From NCBI RefSeq assembly GCF_023516595.1, contig NZ_JAMGBG010000071.1, positions 1-56,074 on the forward strand: a stretch of 56,074 nt of DNA, in the 5' to 3' direction. Shown here one piece after another: positions 18,201-26,589 of the stretch. Each line of letters opens with the position of its first letter. Position 1 is the first letter of the stretch. The notes beneath the pieces are model-generated. The model was not told where the DNA came from and made no database searches. It worked only from the letters and a program-made list of their open reading frames with translations. The position numbers and the translations under genes are program-made. The DNA comes from Streptomyces neyagawaensis (GTDB taxonomy: Bacteria > Actinomycetota > Actinomycetes > Streptomycetales > Streptomycetaceae).

Positions 18201-18569
18201 CGTCTCCACCAGGCGGTTGAGGATGTCGCGGGGCAGTTCGACGGGCGGCGGGTCGGCCCGTACCAGCGGCGACACGAACACCTCACGCAGCGCGACCGGC
18301 GGGTGCTCGCCCTCCTCCGTCGGGATCAGCACGTCCAGGTCCAGCCGGCCGTAGCGCTCCCGCACGCGCACCGCGTACTGCTTCAACGCGGCCTGCTCGG
18401 CCTCCTCGTCGGGCGGCGGCACGGCGTCCGGCTCCGGGAGCGGCTGCACGTACAGGTTCTCGATGTACGTCGCGGGGCTGTGGTCGCCCGTCGTCGCGGC
18501 ACGCACGTCCCGCCCGGCACCGATCGCACCGTCACCACCGGCATCGACCTGATTCGCGTCCTGCGCCAT
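15201..18569 (-). CDS. NACHT-domain NTPase with C-terminal HEAT repeats
   Basis: A 1122-residue NLR-like STAND protein. Residues 1-160 hold a Gly/Asp-rich start and a helical part with no effector I recognise. The NACHT core has Walker A GDPGAGKST (170-178), Walker B VVVFDGLDE (252-260), sensor Arg in VVTSRV (about 289-294) and a GNPLLLTIL helix typical of the lid. The C-terminal half (about 680-1110) is made of HEAT-like repeats of roughly 35-45 residues, many beginning with D/E-P-x-x-x-R. Related bacterial NACHT proteins act in phage defence, but others are regulators. ATG 18569 has no ribosome site. It is divergent from a small membrane protein. Confidence 0.9.
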   Translation of the reverse strand: MAQDANQVDAGGDGAIGAGRDVRAATTGDHSPATYIENLYVQPLPEPDAVPPPDEEAEQAALKQYAVRVRERYGRLDLDVLIPTEEGEHPPVALREVFVSPLVRADPPPVELPRDILNRLVETGDWPVELPPGVEQESLERARQAYQERPARDVLQLLAARDADRLVLLGDPGAGKSTLARHLALALTGGVPRGPLRPLAGRVPLVVELREYAAGPWRHRTFEKFLAHLHETNGLAPPPAITERLLRQGRAVVVFDGLDELFEPAARERVGHRIADFASRYRETGVRIVVTSRVIGYQRAVLEHADFRHHMIQDLSEEQIALFARQWYAAACPHDPERADRLTRRLTQAVAHSRPVRELAGNPLLLTILAVVGRRRELPRDRQGVYRHAVAVLVAHWDEHAKHLRVPADAEALSYLGDEDRHELLRLVARQMQNGRGGLAGNHIHSDELLATFKTYLCEQYELPVAEAVAAARTMVRQFRERNFIFSHYGGGVYGFVHRAFLEYLAAEDIDRRYTREREWSREELIDEIFVRRALDPAWHEVLLLLVGQIGVREAGAAVTRLLALHRLRADGNDTRLLVLAVRALGEVRKIGSLAEESRAVVDEVIALFSDAALKGRHPGELRGVHPVLAGFGAHWSGRRRFLRWFHLRGQFGWSVATSAALACSLHHSRELARVVAVHYRSAVARAEAMELLAARWGHDPATWELLRERVTADRSVGCRRAALYLLGQHGRTDPELWALITERVVDDGSESVRGRALEVLGKLWPDSGDAARIVHRRALEDPSPETRWEALRLMVRRYVGRDAAVAAALLRDRAIRDPEAPIRAYALRRLVHHDRADDTWQLVRARHTDDASPLVRDAAARLLRYEAGDRSVVVERPAPDSAPHADHANGHTPGDMRRLALQELVRVHPDAPDTWARVHHAMTDDIDEGVRAVAVRLLGGHRGTEPGTREAVVDRCLNDPEAHVRHSALQTLARRWGDDPATRHFIRERAVADDEVRVRCAALDVLGAHWSADPESRALLRARAVDDPGSRARVWALRWSAVHEPGDAGAALTRHLATTDPHPDVRTAALWILAFGHPTAPATLPVLQSRATTDDDETVRAEATRAVAAAEALAPLTDQLP

Positions 18570-18601
18570 GGGGGGACGGTAGCGCTGCGGGCTTCGCCGC
18601 G

Positions 18602-18628
18602 TCCCCACCGTGACAATCCCGGTGGGGA
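18602..18628. promoter_or_regulatory. Inverted repeat in the NACHT/membrane-protein gap
   Basis: TCCCCACCG (18602-18610) and CGGTGGGGA (18620-18628): nine perfect pairs with a 9-base spacer. It lies 33 bases before the NACHT start in the 153-base divergent gap. It is a candidate operator for both genes. Confidence 0.45.
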
Positions 18629-18722
18629 TCGCCCTCCGTGCAACCGTAGCCGTCCGGCAGGGATCTACGGGGAGACCGCCTGCGGGACAGCCGACGGCGG
18701 GCCCAGGGAGAGGACGGGACTG

Positions 18723-19205
18723 ATGCGGAGACGGGTCTTTCTTTGGTGTGCGGGCGGTGTGCTCGTCGCCGCCCTCGCCGCCGGGGGCGTGTGGTGGAAC
18801 TGGATTCGTGCGCCGTACGCTCTCGCGGACTCGCCGCGCATCGATGTGACGGTGCGGGCGGAGAGGTCCAGGTACCCCGACGTACGGGAGACCGCCGAGG
18901 ACGTGGACACCCTCGTCCGGGTCTACGTCCAGCGGCTCGGGGCCGGGGACACGGAAGGACTCACCCGGCTCGCCGCACCCTCGTACCAGGGGGTGAGGGC
19001 AGCGGCTGCCGACGCGGTGCACACCTACGGGAAGGCGGCGAGCGGGCACGTCGAGGTGACCGTGCTGGAGGGGGTCGTCGATTACTTCAACCCGATCCGG
19101 GTGACCTTCGAGAAGACGGGTCAGCAGCAGGAGTTGCTCCTCGTCAAGGACGGAGGGCACTGGTGGCTCGCGCTGGGTGAGGGCGACCCGGCCGGTGGGG
19201 TGTAG
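18723..19205 (+). CDS. Small membrane-anchored protein, possibly NTF2-like
   Basis: A 160-residue protein with one N-terminal membrane segment (FLWCAGGVLVAALAAGGVWW) behind a basic MRRR start. The rest should face outward. The region DTLVRVYVQRLGAGDTEGL, then a beta-rich end with LLLVKDGGHWWLAL, resembles small NTF2/SnoaL-like domains in actinobacterial anchored proteins. No function is recognised. GGGAGAGG precedes ATG 18723. It is divergent from the NACHT gene and converges on the immunity candidate. Confidence 0.75.
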   Translation: MRRRVFLWCAGGVLVAALAAGGVWWNWIRAPYALADSPRIDVTVRAERSRYPDVRETAEDVDTLVRVYVQRLGAGDTEGLTRLAAPSYQGVRAAAADAVHTYGKAASGHVEVTVLEGVVDYFNPIRVTFEKTGQQQELLLVKDGGHWWLALGEGDPAGGV

Positions 19206-19235
19206 GCGGGCGGGTCCTCACCGCCGCCTCATCCT

Positions 19236-19255
19236 CACCGTCACGGTTCACGGTG
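19236..19255. terminator. Weak hairpin between convergent genes
   Basis: CACCGT, 8 bases, ACGGTG, extendable by a wobble pair and one G-C pair. It lies in the 64-base gap between the membrane-protein stop and the immunity-gene stop. It could act in both directions and has no T tract. Confidence 0.35.
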
Positions 19256-19269
19256 GGCCAGGGCAGCCC

Positions 19270-19668
19270 TCACACCGTCGCGAACCAGAGGTCCTGCCCG
19301 GAGAACTCCTCGACGTCCATCGACGAGAATCCCTCCGGGTGTCCGAACGCCTCGCCGAGCACTTCCGGACTGCAGGAGAGTTCCGGAGCCACCCACGAGG
19401 ACACGGTGATGACCTCGCAGCCCAGCTCCGCCGCCGCACGGGCAGTCGGGGAGCCTGCCAACGTCACGCACAGCGGGAGGTCCCCGGAGACGATCGCCTC
19501 GTCCTCGTTCCCGCGTCTGAGGGAGCCCCATCCCTCCGGGGCCTCCCAGTCCCAGTCGAGGTCGAGTGCGCAGCGGCCGGCCAACTCCTCCATGACCCTT
19601 TTCGAGTCGAGCCAGGACCAGCTCGCGCGACGCCGGGCCGCCCGCCCGACCACGTCGGAGACGTTCAC
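19270..19668 (-). CDS. Putative immunity protein of the RHS toxin
   Basis: A 132-residue acidic cytoplasmic protein with no signal peptide. The GTG start (19668) overlaps the stop of the RHS gene (GTGA), and a strong GGAGGTGG sits six bases before it, inside the toxin codons. A small acidic gene tightly coupled downstream of an RHS gene is the standard position of the cognate immunity protein. I do not recognise the family. Features are a basic start (AARRRASWSWLDSKRVM), a Trp/Asp-rich turn (LDLDWDWEAPEGW) and a C-terminal DVEEFSGQDLWFATV. The function is inferred from position. Confidence 0.72.
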   Translation of the reverse strand: MNVSDVVGRAARRRASWSWLDSKRVMEELAGRCALDLDWDWEAPEGWGSLRRGNEDEAIVSGDLPLCVTLAGSPTARAAAELGCEVITVSSWVAPELSCSPEVLGEAFGHPEGFSSMDVEEFSGQDLWFATV

Positions 19669-22600
19669 TTGGGCCCACCTCCGGGGGCGCCGTGGACCAG
19701 AGTCACACCTTGCTTGGTCGGCTTCTTGTAGACGTTGATGTAGTGGGTGAGTTCTCCGGTTCGCCCGACGACACCGACCGGACCGTTCGTCACGTAGACC
19801 TTCGCCTTCGGGTTGTTGCCACCGGACCACAGATTGTGTGCGTCAGCGTACGCCGCCGCGTCGAGCACCGCCTGCTCCGCATCCACACCCTTGAGGAAGA
19901 CGCTCTTGGTGGCGCCGTCCCGGTCCTCGGCGGACAGGTCCTCCCGTCGGCGACCGGGCAGGTGCTTCGCCATCCCCTCATTGTCGATGGTGTACTTGCC
20001 GTTCGACAGTCGCCCGTGCCGGTCGATGCGGTAGTTCTTGTTCTTGAGCGACCGAAGGCTGGGGCGGTGGCTGAAGATCGCCGCCACGGTGCTCGGCACC
20101 AGGTAGGCGTCACCGTCGATGTCGTACCCGTAGCTGCCCACCCAGTTGTCGAACTGGGTGCCGTAGTCACATCCCGGCTGCCCGGGGCCGCCGCCGTTGC
20201 GGCAGTCGCCGTCGAAGATCCAGCCGGCGAACTCCGCCGTGTGCGGAACGTTGCTGACGATCCCGTAGAAGGTCTCACCGACCGACGAACAGAAGCCGGA
20301 CAGGACTCCCCAGGAACCGCATCCGTCGTCGGCGTTGGTCGGCGGTACGGCGAAGTCCAGTCCGCCGCCGTCGTTGCCGCCGCCGGTGTCCGTCAGCGAC
20401 GAGGAACCGCCGGGGGCGTCGTCGCACGAGCCGCTCATCACGGGGTTGCCCTTGCTGTCGAACGACAGGTCGCAGGACAGCCCCGTGGGGTCGCTGTAGG
20501 CGACGGGGTTGTTGAGCGAGTACGAGTAGGCGTTGAGGCTCTGCGGGGTGTACGGGGTGGTCAGCGGGTCCGGGCTGAGGAAGCGGCCGAGGCTCGCGTC
20601 ATACATCCGGGCGCCCAGGATGGACAGACCCGTCGTGTCGTCCTCGGGCTTGCCGAGGAAGCCGCGGTCGGTGCCGGCGGGCAGCGCCGTGCTGCCGCGC
20701 TGGGCGCCGAAGGGCAGATAGCGGCGGCGCTGCGCGGTGCCCGTGGCGGTGTCGACGGTCAGCTGGGTGGATGCCTGGCCGTCGGACATGATCCAGTTGA
20801 GCTTGCTGGCGGTGGTGCTCACCGCTGTGCGCGAGGCGACGACCGCGGCGCCGTTGCCGTAGTAGCGCGTGGCCTTGGGTGTTCCGCTGGATGCCTTGTG
20901 GACCTCCTGGCCCTCGAGGTACAGGACGTTCTCCGTCGCCGACCTGCGGATCAGCACGTCGCCCTCGGCGTCGTAGACGTAGCCGGTGGTGGTGGCCCCG
21001 CTGGTCGCGGTGACCTGTCCGAGGACGTTCCACACGAGGTTCGTCGTGGCACCGTCGACGGTGCGGCTCTCGAGCCGGCCGGCGTCGTCGTAGGTGTAGC
21101 TGTCCGTGCCGGTGGGCGTCTTGATCGTCGAGACGGCGTGCGGGTGGGCGGCCCCGGCGGTGTACGTCGACTGGTCGGCGGAGTAGCCGGGGTAGACGTA
21201 GTCGCGGACGCTGCTGCCGGTCGCCGTGGTGCGGGTGACCTTCTGCAGGTTGCCGATTCCGTCGTAGGTGTAGTCGAGCTGGTACGGGTCCTGGTTGCCG
21301 GTGAGGTCGGACTGGAAGGGGCCGGAGCACCCGGTCGTCGCCGCCGAGGTCCAGGCTCGGGTGACGCGCCTCAGCTCGTCGTAGGTGAAGCACTCGTGCT
21401 GGCCGGTGAGGCGGTCCGCCAGGTCGGTGAGCTGGCCTGCGTTGTCGCGGAGGAAGTCGTCGTTCTGGACGGTGCCCTTCGTGCTGGTGGTCGTGGTGAT
21501 GTTCTGCAGCCAGCCGGTGCCGGTGGCGTCGTCGTACGTGTACGAACGGCGGGCCGTGGTGCCGGTCGTGGCCGTGGTGCCATAGGTGCGGTCGGTGAGA
21601 CGGCCCAGCCTGTCGAAGCCGGTGGAGTCGACGTACACCGTGTTGTTGAGGGTGCTGGTGAGCTTCTCCGGCTTGCCGTAGGTGTCGTAGACCGTGGTGA
21701 CGGTCTCCGCGGGCAGGTCCCCGACGGCCGGGTAGGTCACGCTGGTCTGCTGGCCGCCCGTGTTGAAGGTGTAGGACGTCTTGTAGGTGCCCTGCAGACC
21801 GCTTCCGTCGGACGGGATCGTCGTCTGCTTCTCGGTGACGTTGCCCTCGACGTCGTAGGCGGTGATGGCGGTGGAGTACGCGTAGCTGCCCGCGTACGAG
21901 GTGGACGTGGCGAGTTGCCCGATGCCGCCCGGTGCCGTGTCGTAGGTGTTTCGGGCCAGCACGGTCGACCCGTTCTGCGTGGTCAGCAGCCGGTTCAGGG
22001 CATCGTAGGTGTACGTCACCACGTTGCCGTTGCCGTCCTTGACCGTCTCGATGTTGCCGTTGGCGTCGTAGGTGACGCCGGCGACGCCGTTCGGGTCGCT
22101 ATCGAGGTCCTTGCCGCCGGTGCGCTCACCGAGCCAGTTGTAGGTGTGGGTGGTGATGTTGCCCTTGGAGTCGGTGATCTTCGAAAGCTCCCCCTTGCGG
22201 GTGTACTCGTAATACGTCGAGTACGTGGAGGGGCCGAACTCGACCACCCTGTCGACCTCGCCGAACACATTGGTGTAGGTGTTCGTGCGCTCGCCGACGG
22301 CGGGCATCGTGGTGGTGTAGTCGCCGTGGTAGTTGGTGCGCGTCTGGCCCTGCGTCTGTGCCTCGCCGTTCACCAGGACGCGCGACTCGGTGGTGCGGCC
22401 CGCGAAGTCGATGAGCAGGTCGGTGTAGGAGGGCAGGGTCTCCACGGTGGGCAGGACCATGCCGTCGATCCCGGCCGTCCCCGAGTTGTAGAACGGCGCG
22501 CTGGTGCCGGTGACGTTGCCCGAGGTGTCGTAGCGGGTGGAGACGACGGCCCGACCGGTGCCGGTGGGTGACTTGGTCTGGGTCTCCCGGATCCGACCGA

Positions 22601-25600
22601 GACCGTCGTAGAACTCGTACGAGGACGATATCTTCCCGGTGGACTCCAGGAGTGTCCTGGTGGTGACCTTCGGCGGCACGTTGGAGACGAGGCTGGGGAC
22701 GCCCTCGCTGTTGGCCGTGGCGACGATGTCGTAGTCGTACTCCAGGGACGGCAGGCCGTCGGGGTAGCTCGCGACGCGTGAGGGCTTGAACACCTTCGAG
22801 ATGCGGCCCACGGCGTCGTGCACGATGCGGGTCGTCCGGTCGTTGGCGTCCACAACCCGGTACGGGGTTCCCCACAGACGGGAGTAGTACGTGGTGGTGG
22901 ACTGCGGTCCGGCACCGCCCGTGGTGCCGTCGGGGTCGGGCGTGGTCACCTTCACCCCGTTGACCGGCCAGGACGTCGCCGGTGAGTACGTGGTCGTGGT
23001 GGTCTTCTGCTTGGCGTCCCGCACCGTGGTCTGCCGGCCGCCCCCGTCGTACGTCGCGGTGGTCTCGCGGTAGTGGGTGGCGTCGGAGTACTTGCGTTCC
23101 GCGGTGACGTTGCCGTCGCCGGGCTTGTTGGCGGCGACCGAAGTGGCGCCGTCGTACAGGCTCACCGTGTAGGCGTCCTGGTTGGCCGACGAACGCGCGG
23201 CGCAGTCCTCCGCGTAGTGCCGGGTCTCGTCGGGCAGCACCATCCAGCGCTGCACCTGCGAGTCGGGGAAGTAGTCGGTGTTGTAGGCCCGGCCATAGGT
23301 CGTGCAGCGGTTGTCGCCCGTGGCGGACAACCCCCAGTCATTGGTGCGCAGGGGCAGGCCGTACTTGGTGGAGGCCGGCTCGGCGGTGTCGTACTCGTCC
23401 TTCACGACGTGCTCGCGCCAGCCGGTGGACGTCAGGTCGTGGGTGGTGGTCTTCGAGTCACGGACGAACCGGGCGTCGGGCAGACCGTCGTAGTGGGCGG
23501 TGGTGTGGACCCAGTACTCCTTCCAGACCCGCCTGTGGGACTGGCCCGATCCGTCCCGTTCGCTGGTCTCGAGCGTCTTCCCCTTGAGCCAGGCCGAGTC
23601 GGGCACCGGCGCACGACCGCTGTCGCCGTCGTCCACCGTCACGTCGCGCGTGGCGGACGGGTCGGTCTTGGAGGTGCGATCGCCGTCCATGCCCCGGTAC
23701 AGCCAGTAGTACGTGGAGGCAGCGTTGGACTTGGTGCCGGTGTGGACCTCGACCTGCTTGTACCCGCGCCACTCGGTCCAGGACTCGTCCTCGTCCTTGG
23801 CCAGCGGGTCGTTGGGGAACGCCCAGGCGGGTTTGCCCACGTAGTCGTACGTGGTGGTCATGGTCGGATCGCCGTCGTTGCCGGAGCCCGCGCCGGGGCC
23901 CGGGTCGACGCTCACCTTGCCGACGACGTACTTCTTGAACCAGCCCGTCCGCTCGTCGGTGGAACCCTCCGGCACCCAGCGCTGCTTGAAGCAGGCCTGG
24001 GTGTTGTTGGACTCCGAGGGCGGGTTGTCGATGTCGCAGGTGTCCTGGTCGTCGTAGTGCCGGTAGGTGACGTTGACGAACGAGCCGAGGTCGCCGTGGA
24101 TCTGGGTGACCCGGCGGAAGTTGAGGGTGCCGCCCCCGAGCTGGTTGTCCCGCCACTCGCCGTTGATGTTGATGGTCGGCAGGGTGAGGTCCTGCCCGTC
24201 GCCGTAGCCGCGGCGCTGGACGTAGTCGAGCCAGAGGGTGTTGTCGACGGTGCCCTCGGGGTTCGGCAGGCCGTACTTCATCTGGTACTGCATCGCCGGG
24301 TCCCACGGCGAGGAGTCGGTGTCCCGGACGAAGGTCTTGACGTCCCACAGCATCTTCGTGGCGAAGAAGGTCGGCGAGTACGTCTCACCGGTGATGGTCT
24401 TGCAGCCGTCGTCGGCGGCCGGATCGCACATCAGGTCCGTGGGGACATCCGGGTAGGAGTCCGGGGTGGAGGAGATCGCGGGACAGTCCGCCACCTGCCC
24501 GGCGGCCTCGCTCTCCAAGGGGTCCTTGTACGCCATGCGCTCTACGCAGCGGCCGACGTAGCTCAGGTCGATCTTGGCGGGCAGTTGGGCGCCGCTGATC
24601 TGGGACGCCCAGCCGTACTCGACGCGCACGGGATAGGCGGCGGAGTCGTACTCACGGGCCTGGTCGGTCAGGAGCACGGACCGGTAGTGGTTGCGCTCCT
24701 TCTCGTAGAAATAGGCGCTCTCCACCTCGTTGGGGTCGACAACACGGTCGAGCTGCCAGCGGTATGCCTGGGTGCGGACGCCGATGCCGCCGTCGTAGCC
24801 GGGCTCGCCGGGGTCGTTGCCGAACACCGGCACCGTGAGCACCGAGTCCGTGGCGGCGTTGTTGCGCTCGGAGCGGCCCCAGCCGAAGTAGTAGCGCATA
24901 CCGTCCTGGGTGGAGATGACCCAGTACTCGTCGTCGGAGCCGTGCCCGCCTGTCAGATGCTGCACGCGCCAGCCCGGGTCGTCCTGGACGTGGTACGAAC
25001 CGGTGCCGTTGCCGTCCTGGACGAGGGTGGAGGTGATGCCGTTGAAGCTGATGACGTACACGGCCCCGTCGACCTCGGTGTCCGAGTTCGGCGAGTCCCA
25101 GCACAGGTCGCCGACCCAGCCGGAGCCGCTGCCGTCATCCTGGCAGCCCCGGTAGCGGCGCTCGATGAAGCCGACGCCGTCCAGTTCCCAGCCGAGGCCC
25201 GCCCAGTTTGCCTGGGTGTTCTGGGCCGACGTCATGGCGTCCACGGACTGCGAGTTGTACGCGAGAGCAAGGGACGGCGCGGGCCCTGTGGGGGGTTCGG
25301 GTGCCTGGATGGGGAGGTTGTAGGTGAACGCACCGGAGCCGACCGACACGTCCCACGACCCCGAAGGCTTCAGCGACGACGCCCGGTAGTCCCCCGCCTC
25401 CGACGACGACCCGGAGGTCATCGCGTACACCGTCGCCGACGAGGTCGCGGCCATCGTCGACCGGGACAGGCCCGAGCCCTCACGCAGGGCCGGCTGGTCG
25501 GCGGTCGGGTCGCCGTCCGCCTGGACCGTGGCGGTGAGGGTGCCGTCGGCCACGTCGTTGCGGACGGGCACCGGCTTGGCCTTGCCCGGGGAGCAGCCCT

Positions 25601-26258
25601 TGGCCTTCGGGGTGGTCAGGGCGCACGCCGGGAGGGCGACCAGGCGCAGGCGGGAGGCGAAGTTGCCGCCGTGGGCGTACTTGAAGCCGGAGTAGTCGAA
25701 GGTGACCTGGACAGGGCCGGCGGTGGCCGTGCCGTCCCGCCGGGTGACCTCGACGCCGAGGCCGACGCCGCCGACCTTGGCCAGGCTCTTGTGGTCCAGG
25801 ACCTTCACGTCCACCTTCGCGGGCACGGAGGTCCTGGCGGACTGGGCACTGAACTTGGCGGTCGCCGGGGGCGGGCCCACGGAGACCGCCGCGGCCTTGC
25901 CCTCCCCTTCCGGACCCGTGGGGGCGACGGGGACCTTCTTGCCGGTCTTCAGCCCGGACAGCGACACCCTGGCCTGCGCGCTTTTCGGCCAGACGGTACG
26001 GGCCGGCTTCGTCGGGGTCGCCTCCGCGCGGTCACGCGGGACGCCGCCCGCGGGCTGGGCCGGGACGTTCACGGGCTGCTTCCGGCCGGCCTTCGCGTGA
26101 CCGGCGGCGTAGGCCGCGCTCTCCATGGTCGGCGCCGCCAGCAGCGAGGCCGTCAGGGTGGTGACCAGGACCAACGAGGCCCGTCTGCCCCGTACCCCGG
26201 TTGCCCGTGCGGCGCGGCCGCCGCTCGTCCACGTGCCACGTCTGCGCGTCAGTCGCAC
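19665..26258 (-). CDS. RHS-repeat polymorphic toxin
   Basis: A 2197-residue exported toxin. It has an N-terminal signal region (ASLVLVTTLTASLLAAP), a long beta-rich region, then many YD repeats (such as YTYDALNRLL and YTYDDAGRLES) that build the RHS cocoon. The RHS core ends with GRFLSPDPL and LNNPVAYSDPTGL, after which about 240 residues vary. The last 131 residues (from about 2067) form the presumed toxin: GMAKHLPGRR, a helical KGVDAEQAVLDAAAYADAHN, and TGELTHYINVYKK. The His, Thr and final strands recall BECR-type RNases, a tentative reading. GTG 26258 follows GGGGGAT; GTG 26273 is an alternative. The immunity gene overlaps its stop. Confidence 0.92.
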   Translation of the reverse strand: MRLTRRRGTWTSGGRAARATGVRGRRASLVLVTTLTASLLAAPTMESAAYAAGHAKAGRKQPVNVPAQPAGGVPRDRAEATPTKPARTVWPKSAQARVSLSGLKTGKKVPVAPTGPEGEGKAAAVSVGPPPATAKFSAQSARTSVPAKVDVKVLDHKSLAKVGGVGLGVEVTRRDGTATAGPVQVTFDYSGFKYAHGGNFASRLRLVALPACALTTPKAKGCSPGKAKPVPVRNDVADGTLTATVQADGDPTADQPALREGSGLSRSTMAATSSATVYAMTSGSSSEAGDYRASSLKPSGSWDVSVGSGAFTYNLPIQAPEPPTGPAPSLALAYNSQSVDAMTSAQNTQANWAGLGWELDGVGFIERRYRGCQDDGSGSGWVGDLCWDSPNSDTEVDGAVYVISFNGITSTLVQDGNGTGSYHVQDDPGWRVQHLTGGHGSDDEYWVISTQDGMRYYFGWGRSERNNAATDSVLTVPVFGNDPGEPGYDGGIGVRTQAYRWQLDRVVDPNEVESAYFYEKERNHYRSVLLTDQAREYDSAAYPVRVEYGWASQISGAQLPAKIDLSYVGRCVERMAYKDPLESEAAGQVADCPAISSTPDSYPDVPTDLMCDPAADDGCKTITGETYSPTFFATKMLWDVKTFVRDTDSSPWDPAMQYQMKYGLPNPEGTVDNTLWLDYVQRRGYGDGQDLTLPTININGEWRDNQLGGGTLNFRRVTQIHGDLGSFVNVTYRHYDDQDTCDIDNPPSESNNTQACFKQRWVPEGSTDERTGWFKKYVVGKVSVDPGPGAGSGNDGDPTMTTTYDYVGKPAWAFPNDPLAKDEDESWTEWRGYKQVEVHTGTKSNAASTYYWLYRGMDGDRTSKTDPSATRDVTVDDGDSGRAPVPDSAWLKGKTLETSERDGSGQSHRRVWKEYWVHTTAHYDGLPDARFVRDSKTTTHDLTSTGWREHVVKDEYDTAEPASTKYGLPLRTNDWGLSATGDNRCTTYGRAYNTDYFPDSQVQRWMVLPDETRHYAEDCAARSSANQDAYTVSLYDGATSVAANKPGDGNVTAERKYSDATHYRETTATYDGGGRQTTVRDAKQKTTTTTYSPATSWPVNGVKVTTPDPDGTTGGAGPQSTTTYYSRLWGTPYRVVDANDRTTRIVHDAVGRISKVFKPSRVASYPDGLPSLEYDYDIVATANSEGVPSLVSNVPPKVTTRTLLESTGKISSSYEFYDGLGRIRETQTKSPTGTGRAVVSTRYDTSGNVTGTSAPFYNSGTAGIDGMVLPTVETLPSYTDLLIDFAGRTTESRVLVNGEAQTQGQTRTNYHGDYTTTMPAVGERTNTYTNVFGEVDRVVEFGPSTYSTYYEYTRKGELSKITDSKGNITTHTYNWLGERTGGKDLDSDPNGVAGVTYDANGNIETVKDGNGNVVTYTYDALNRLLTTQNGSTVLARNTYDTAPGGIGQLATSTSYAGSYAYSTAITAYDVEGNVTEKQTTIPSDGSGLQGTYKTSYTFNTGGQQTSVTYPAVGDLPAETVTTVYDTYGKPEKLTSTLNNTVYVDSTGFDRLGRLTDRTYGTTATTGTTARRSYTYDDATGTGWLQNITTTTSTKGTVQNDDFLRDNAGQLTDLADRLTGQHECFTYDELRRVTRAWTSAATTGCSGPFQSDLTGNQDPYQLDYTYDGIGNLQKVTRTTATGSSVRDYVYPGYSADQSTYTAGAAHPHAVSTIKTPTGTDSYTYDDAGRLESRTVDGATTNLVWNVLGQVTATSGATTTGYVYDAEGDVLIRRSATENVLYLEGQEVHKASSGTPKATRYYGNGAAVVASRTAVSTTASKLNWIMSDGQASTQLTVDTATGTAQRRRYLPFGAQRGSTALPAGTDRGFLGKPEDDTTGLSILGARMYDASLGRFLSPDPLTTPYTPQSLNAYSYSLNNPVAYSDPTGLSCDLSFDSKGNPVMSGSCDDAPGGSSSLTDTGGGNDGGGLDFAVPPTNADDGCGSWGVLSGFCSSVGETFYGIVSNVPHTAEFAGWIFDGDCRNGGGPGQPGCDYGTQFDNWVGSYGYDIDGDAYLVPSTVAAIFSHRPSLRSLKNKNYRIDRHGRLSNGKYTIDNEGMAKHLPGRRREDLSAEDRDGATKSVFLKGVDAEQAVLDAAAYADAHNLWSGGNNPKAKVYVTNGPVGVVGRTGELTHYINVYKKPTKQGVTLVHGAPGGGPK

Positions 26259-26589
26259 GGACCCATCCCCCACCCAGCCGGAGCCGGGAGCCCCCGGCGC
26301 GTCTACGAACCCGACCTGTCGCCAGGCCGAACGCAGCGTTCACGCCAGATGGTGATCAGATCACCGGTGGACGGTAAGTGGTCCCTGATCGACCGAGGTA
26401 GCCCCACATAATCGGATGATCCACACGAACCGTGATCTTACCCCTCCTTTACATATGTGATTCGCGCCACAATGGGGAACCATTTCGCCGCTAGTGGCCT
26501 GACCTGCGAGAACAGGTCTGGTGCGCCCGACGCCGAGGTGATTGAATCCAGCGGCTGTTCACACGCAACCAGGGGGAGGCTCCAGCATC
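26259..26589. other. Divergent region between RHS and beta-propeller genes
   Basis: 331 bases, noticeably more A/T-rich than the rest of the window, so it probably holds both promoters. It contains a 15-bp palindrome (26351-26365), a GACCTG-6-CAGGTC inverted repeat (26501-26518) and an ACATATGT palindrome near 26450. I cannot assign -10 and -35 boxes with confidence. Confidence 0.5.
26351..26365. promoter_or_regulatory. 15-bp perfect palindrome upstream of the RHS gene
   Basis: GGTGATC, A, GATCACC. It lies 93-107 bases upstream of the RHS start. The length and two-fold symmetry suit a dimeric repressor site. No regulator gene adjoins it. Confidence 0.5.

Noticed and set aside
19692..22571. 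Plus-strand open frame of 959 codons, and another at 23073-26411, opposite the RHS gene
   Set aside because: They mirror the RHS codons, are Val/Gly/Arg-rich with no domains and lack ribosome sites. High third-position GC makes long antisense frames common here.
26542..26589. Upstream ATG for the beta-propeller gene
   Set aside because: It adds 16 non-signal residues before the twin-arginine signal. ATG 26590 gives a normal Tat leader with a purine-rich site upstream.
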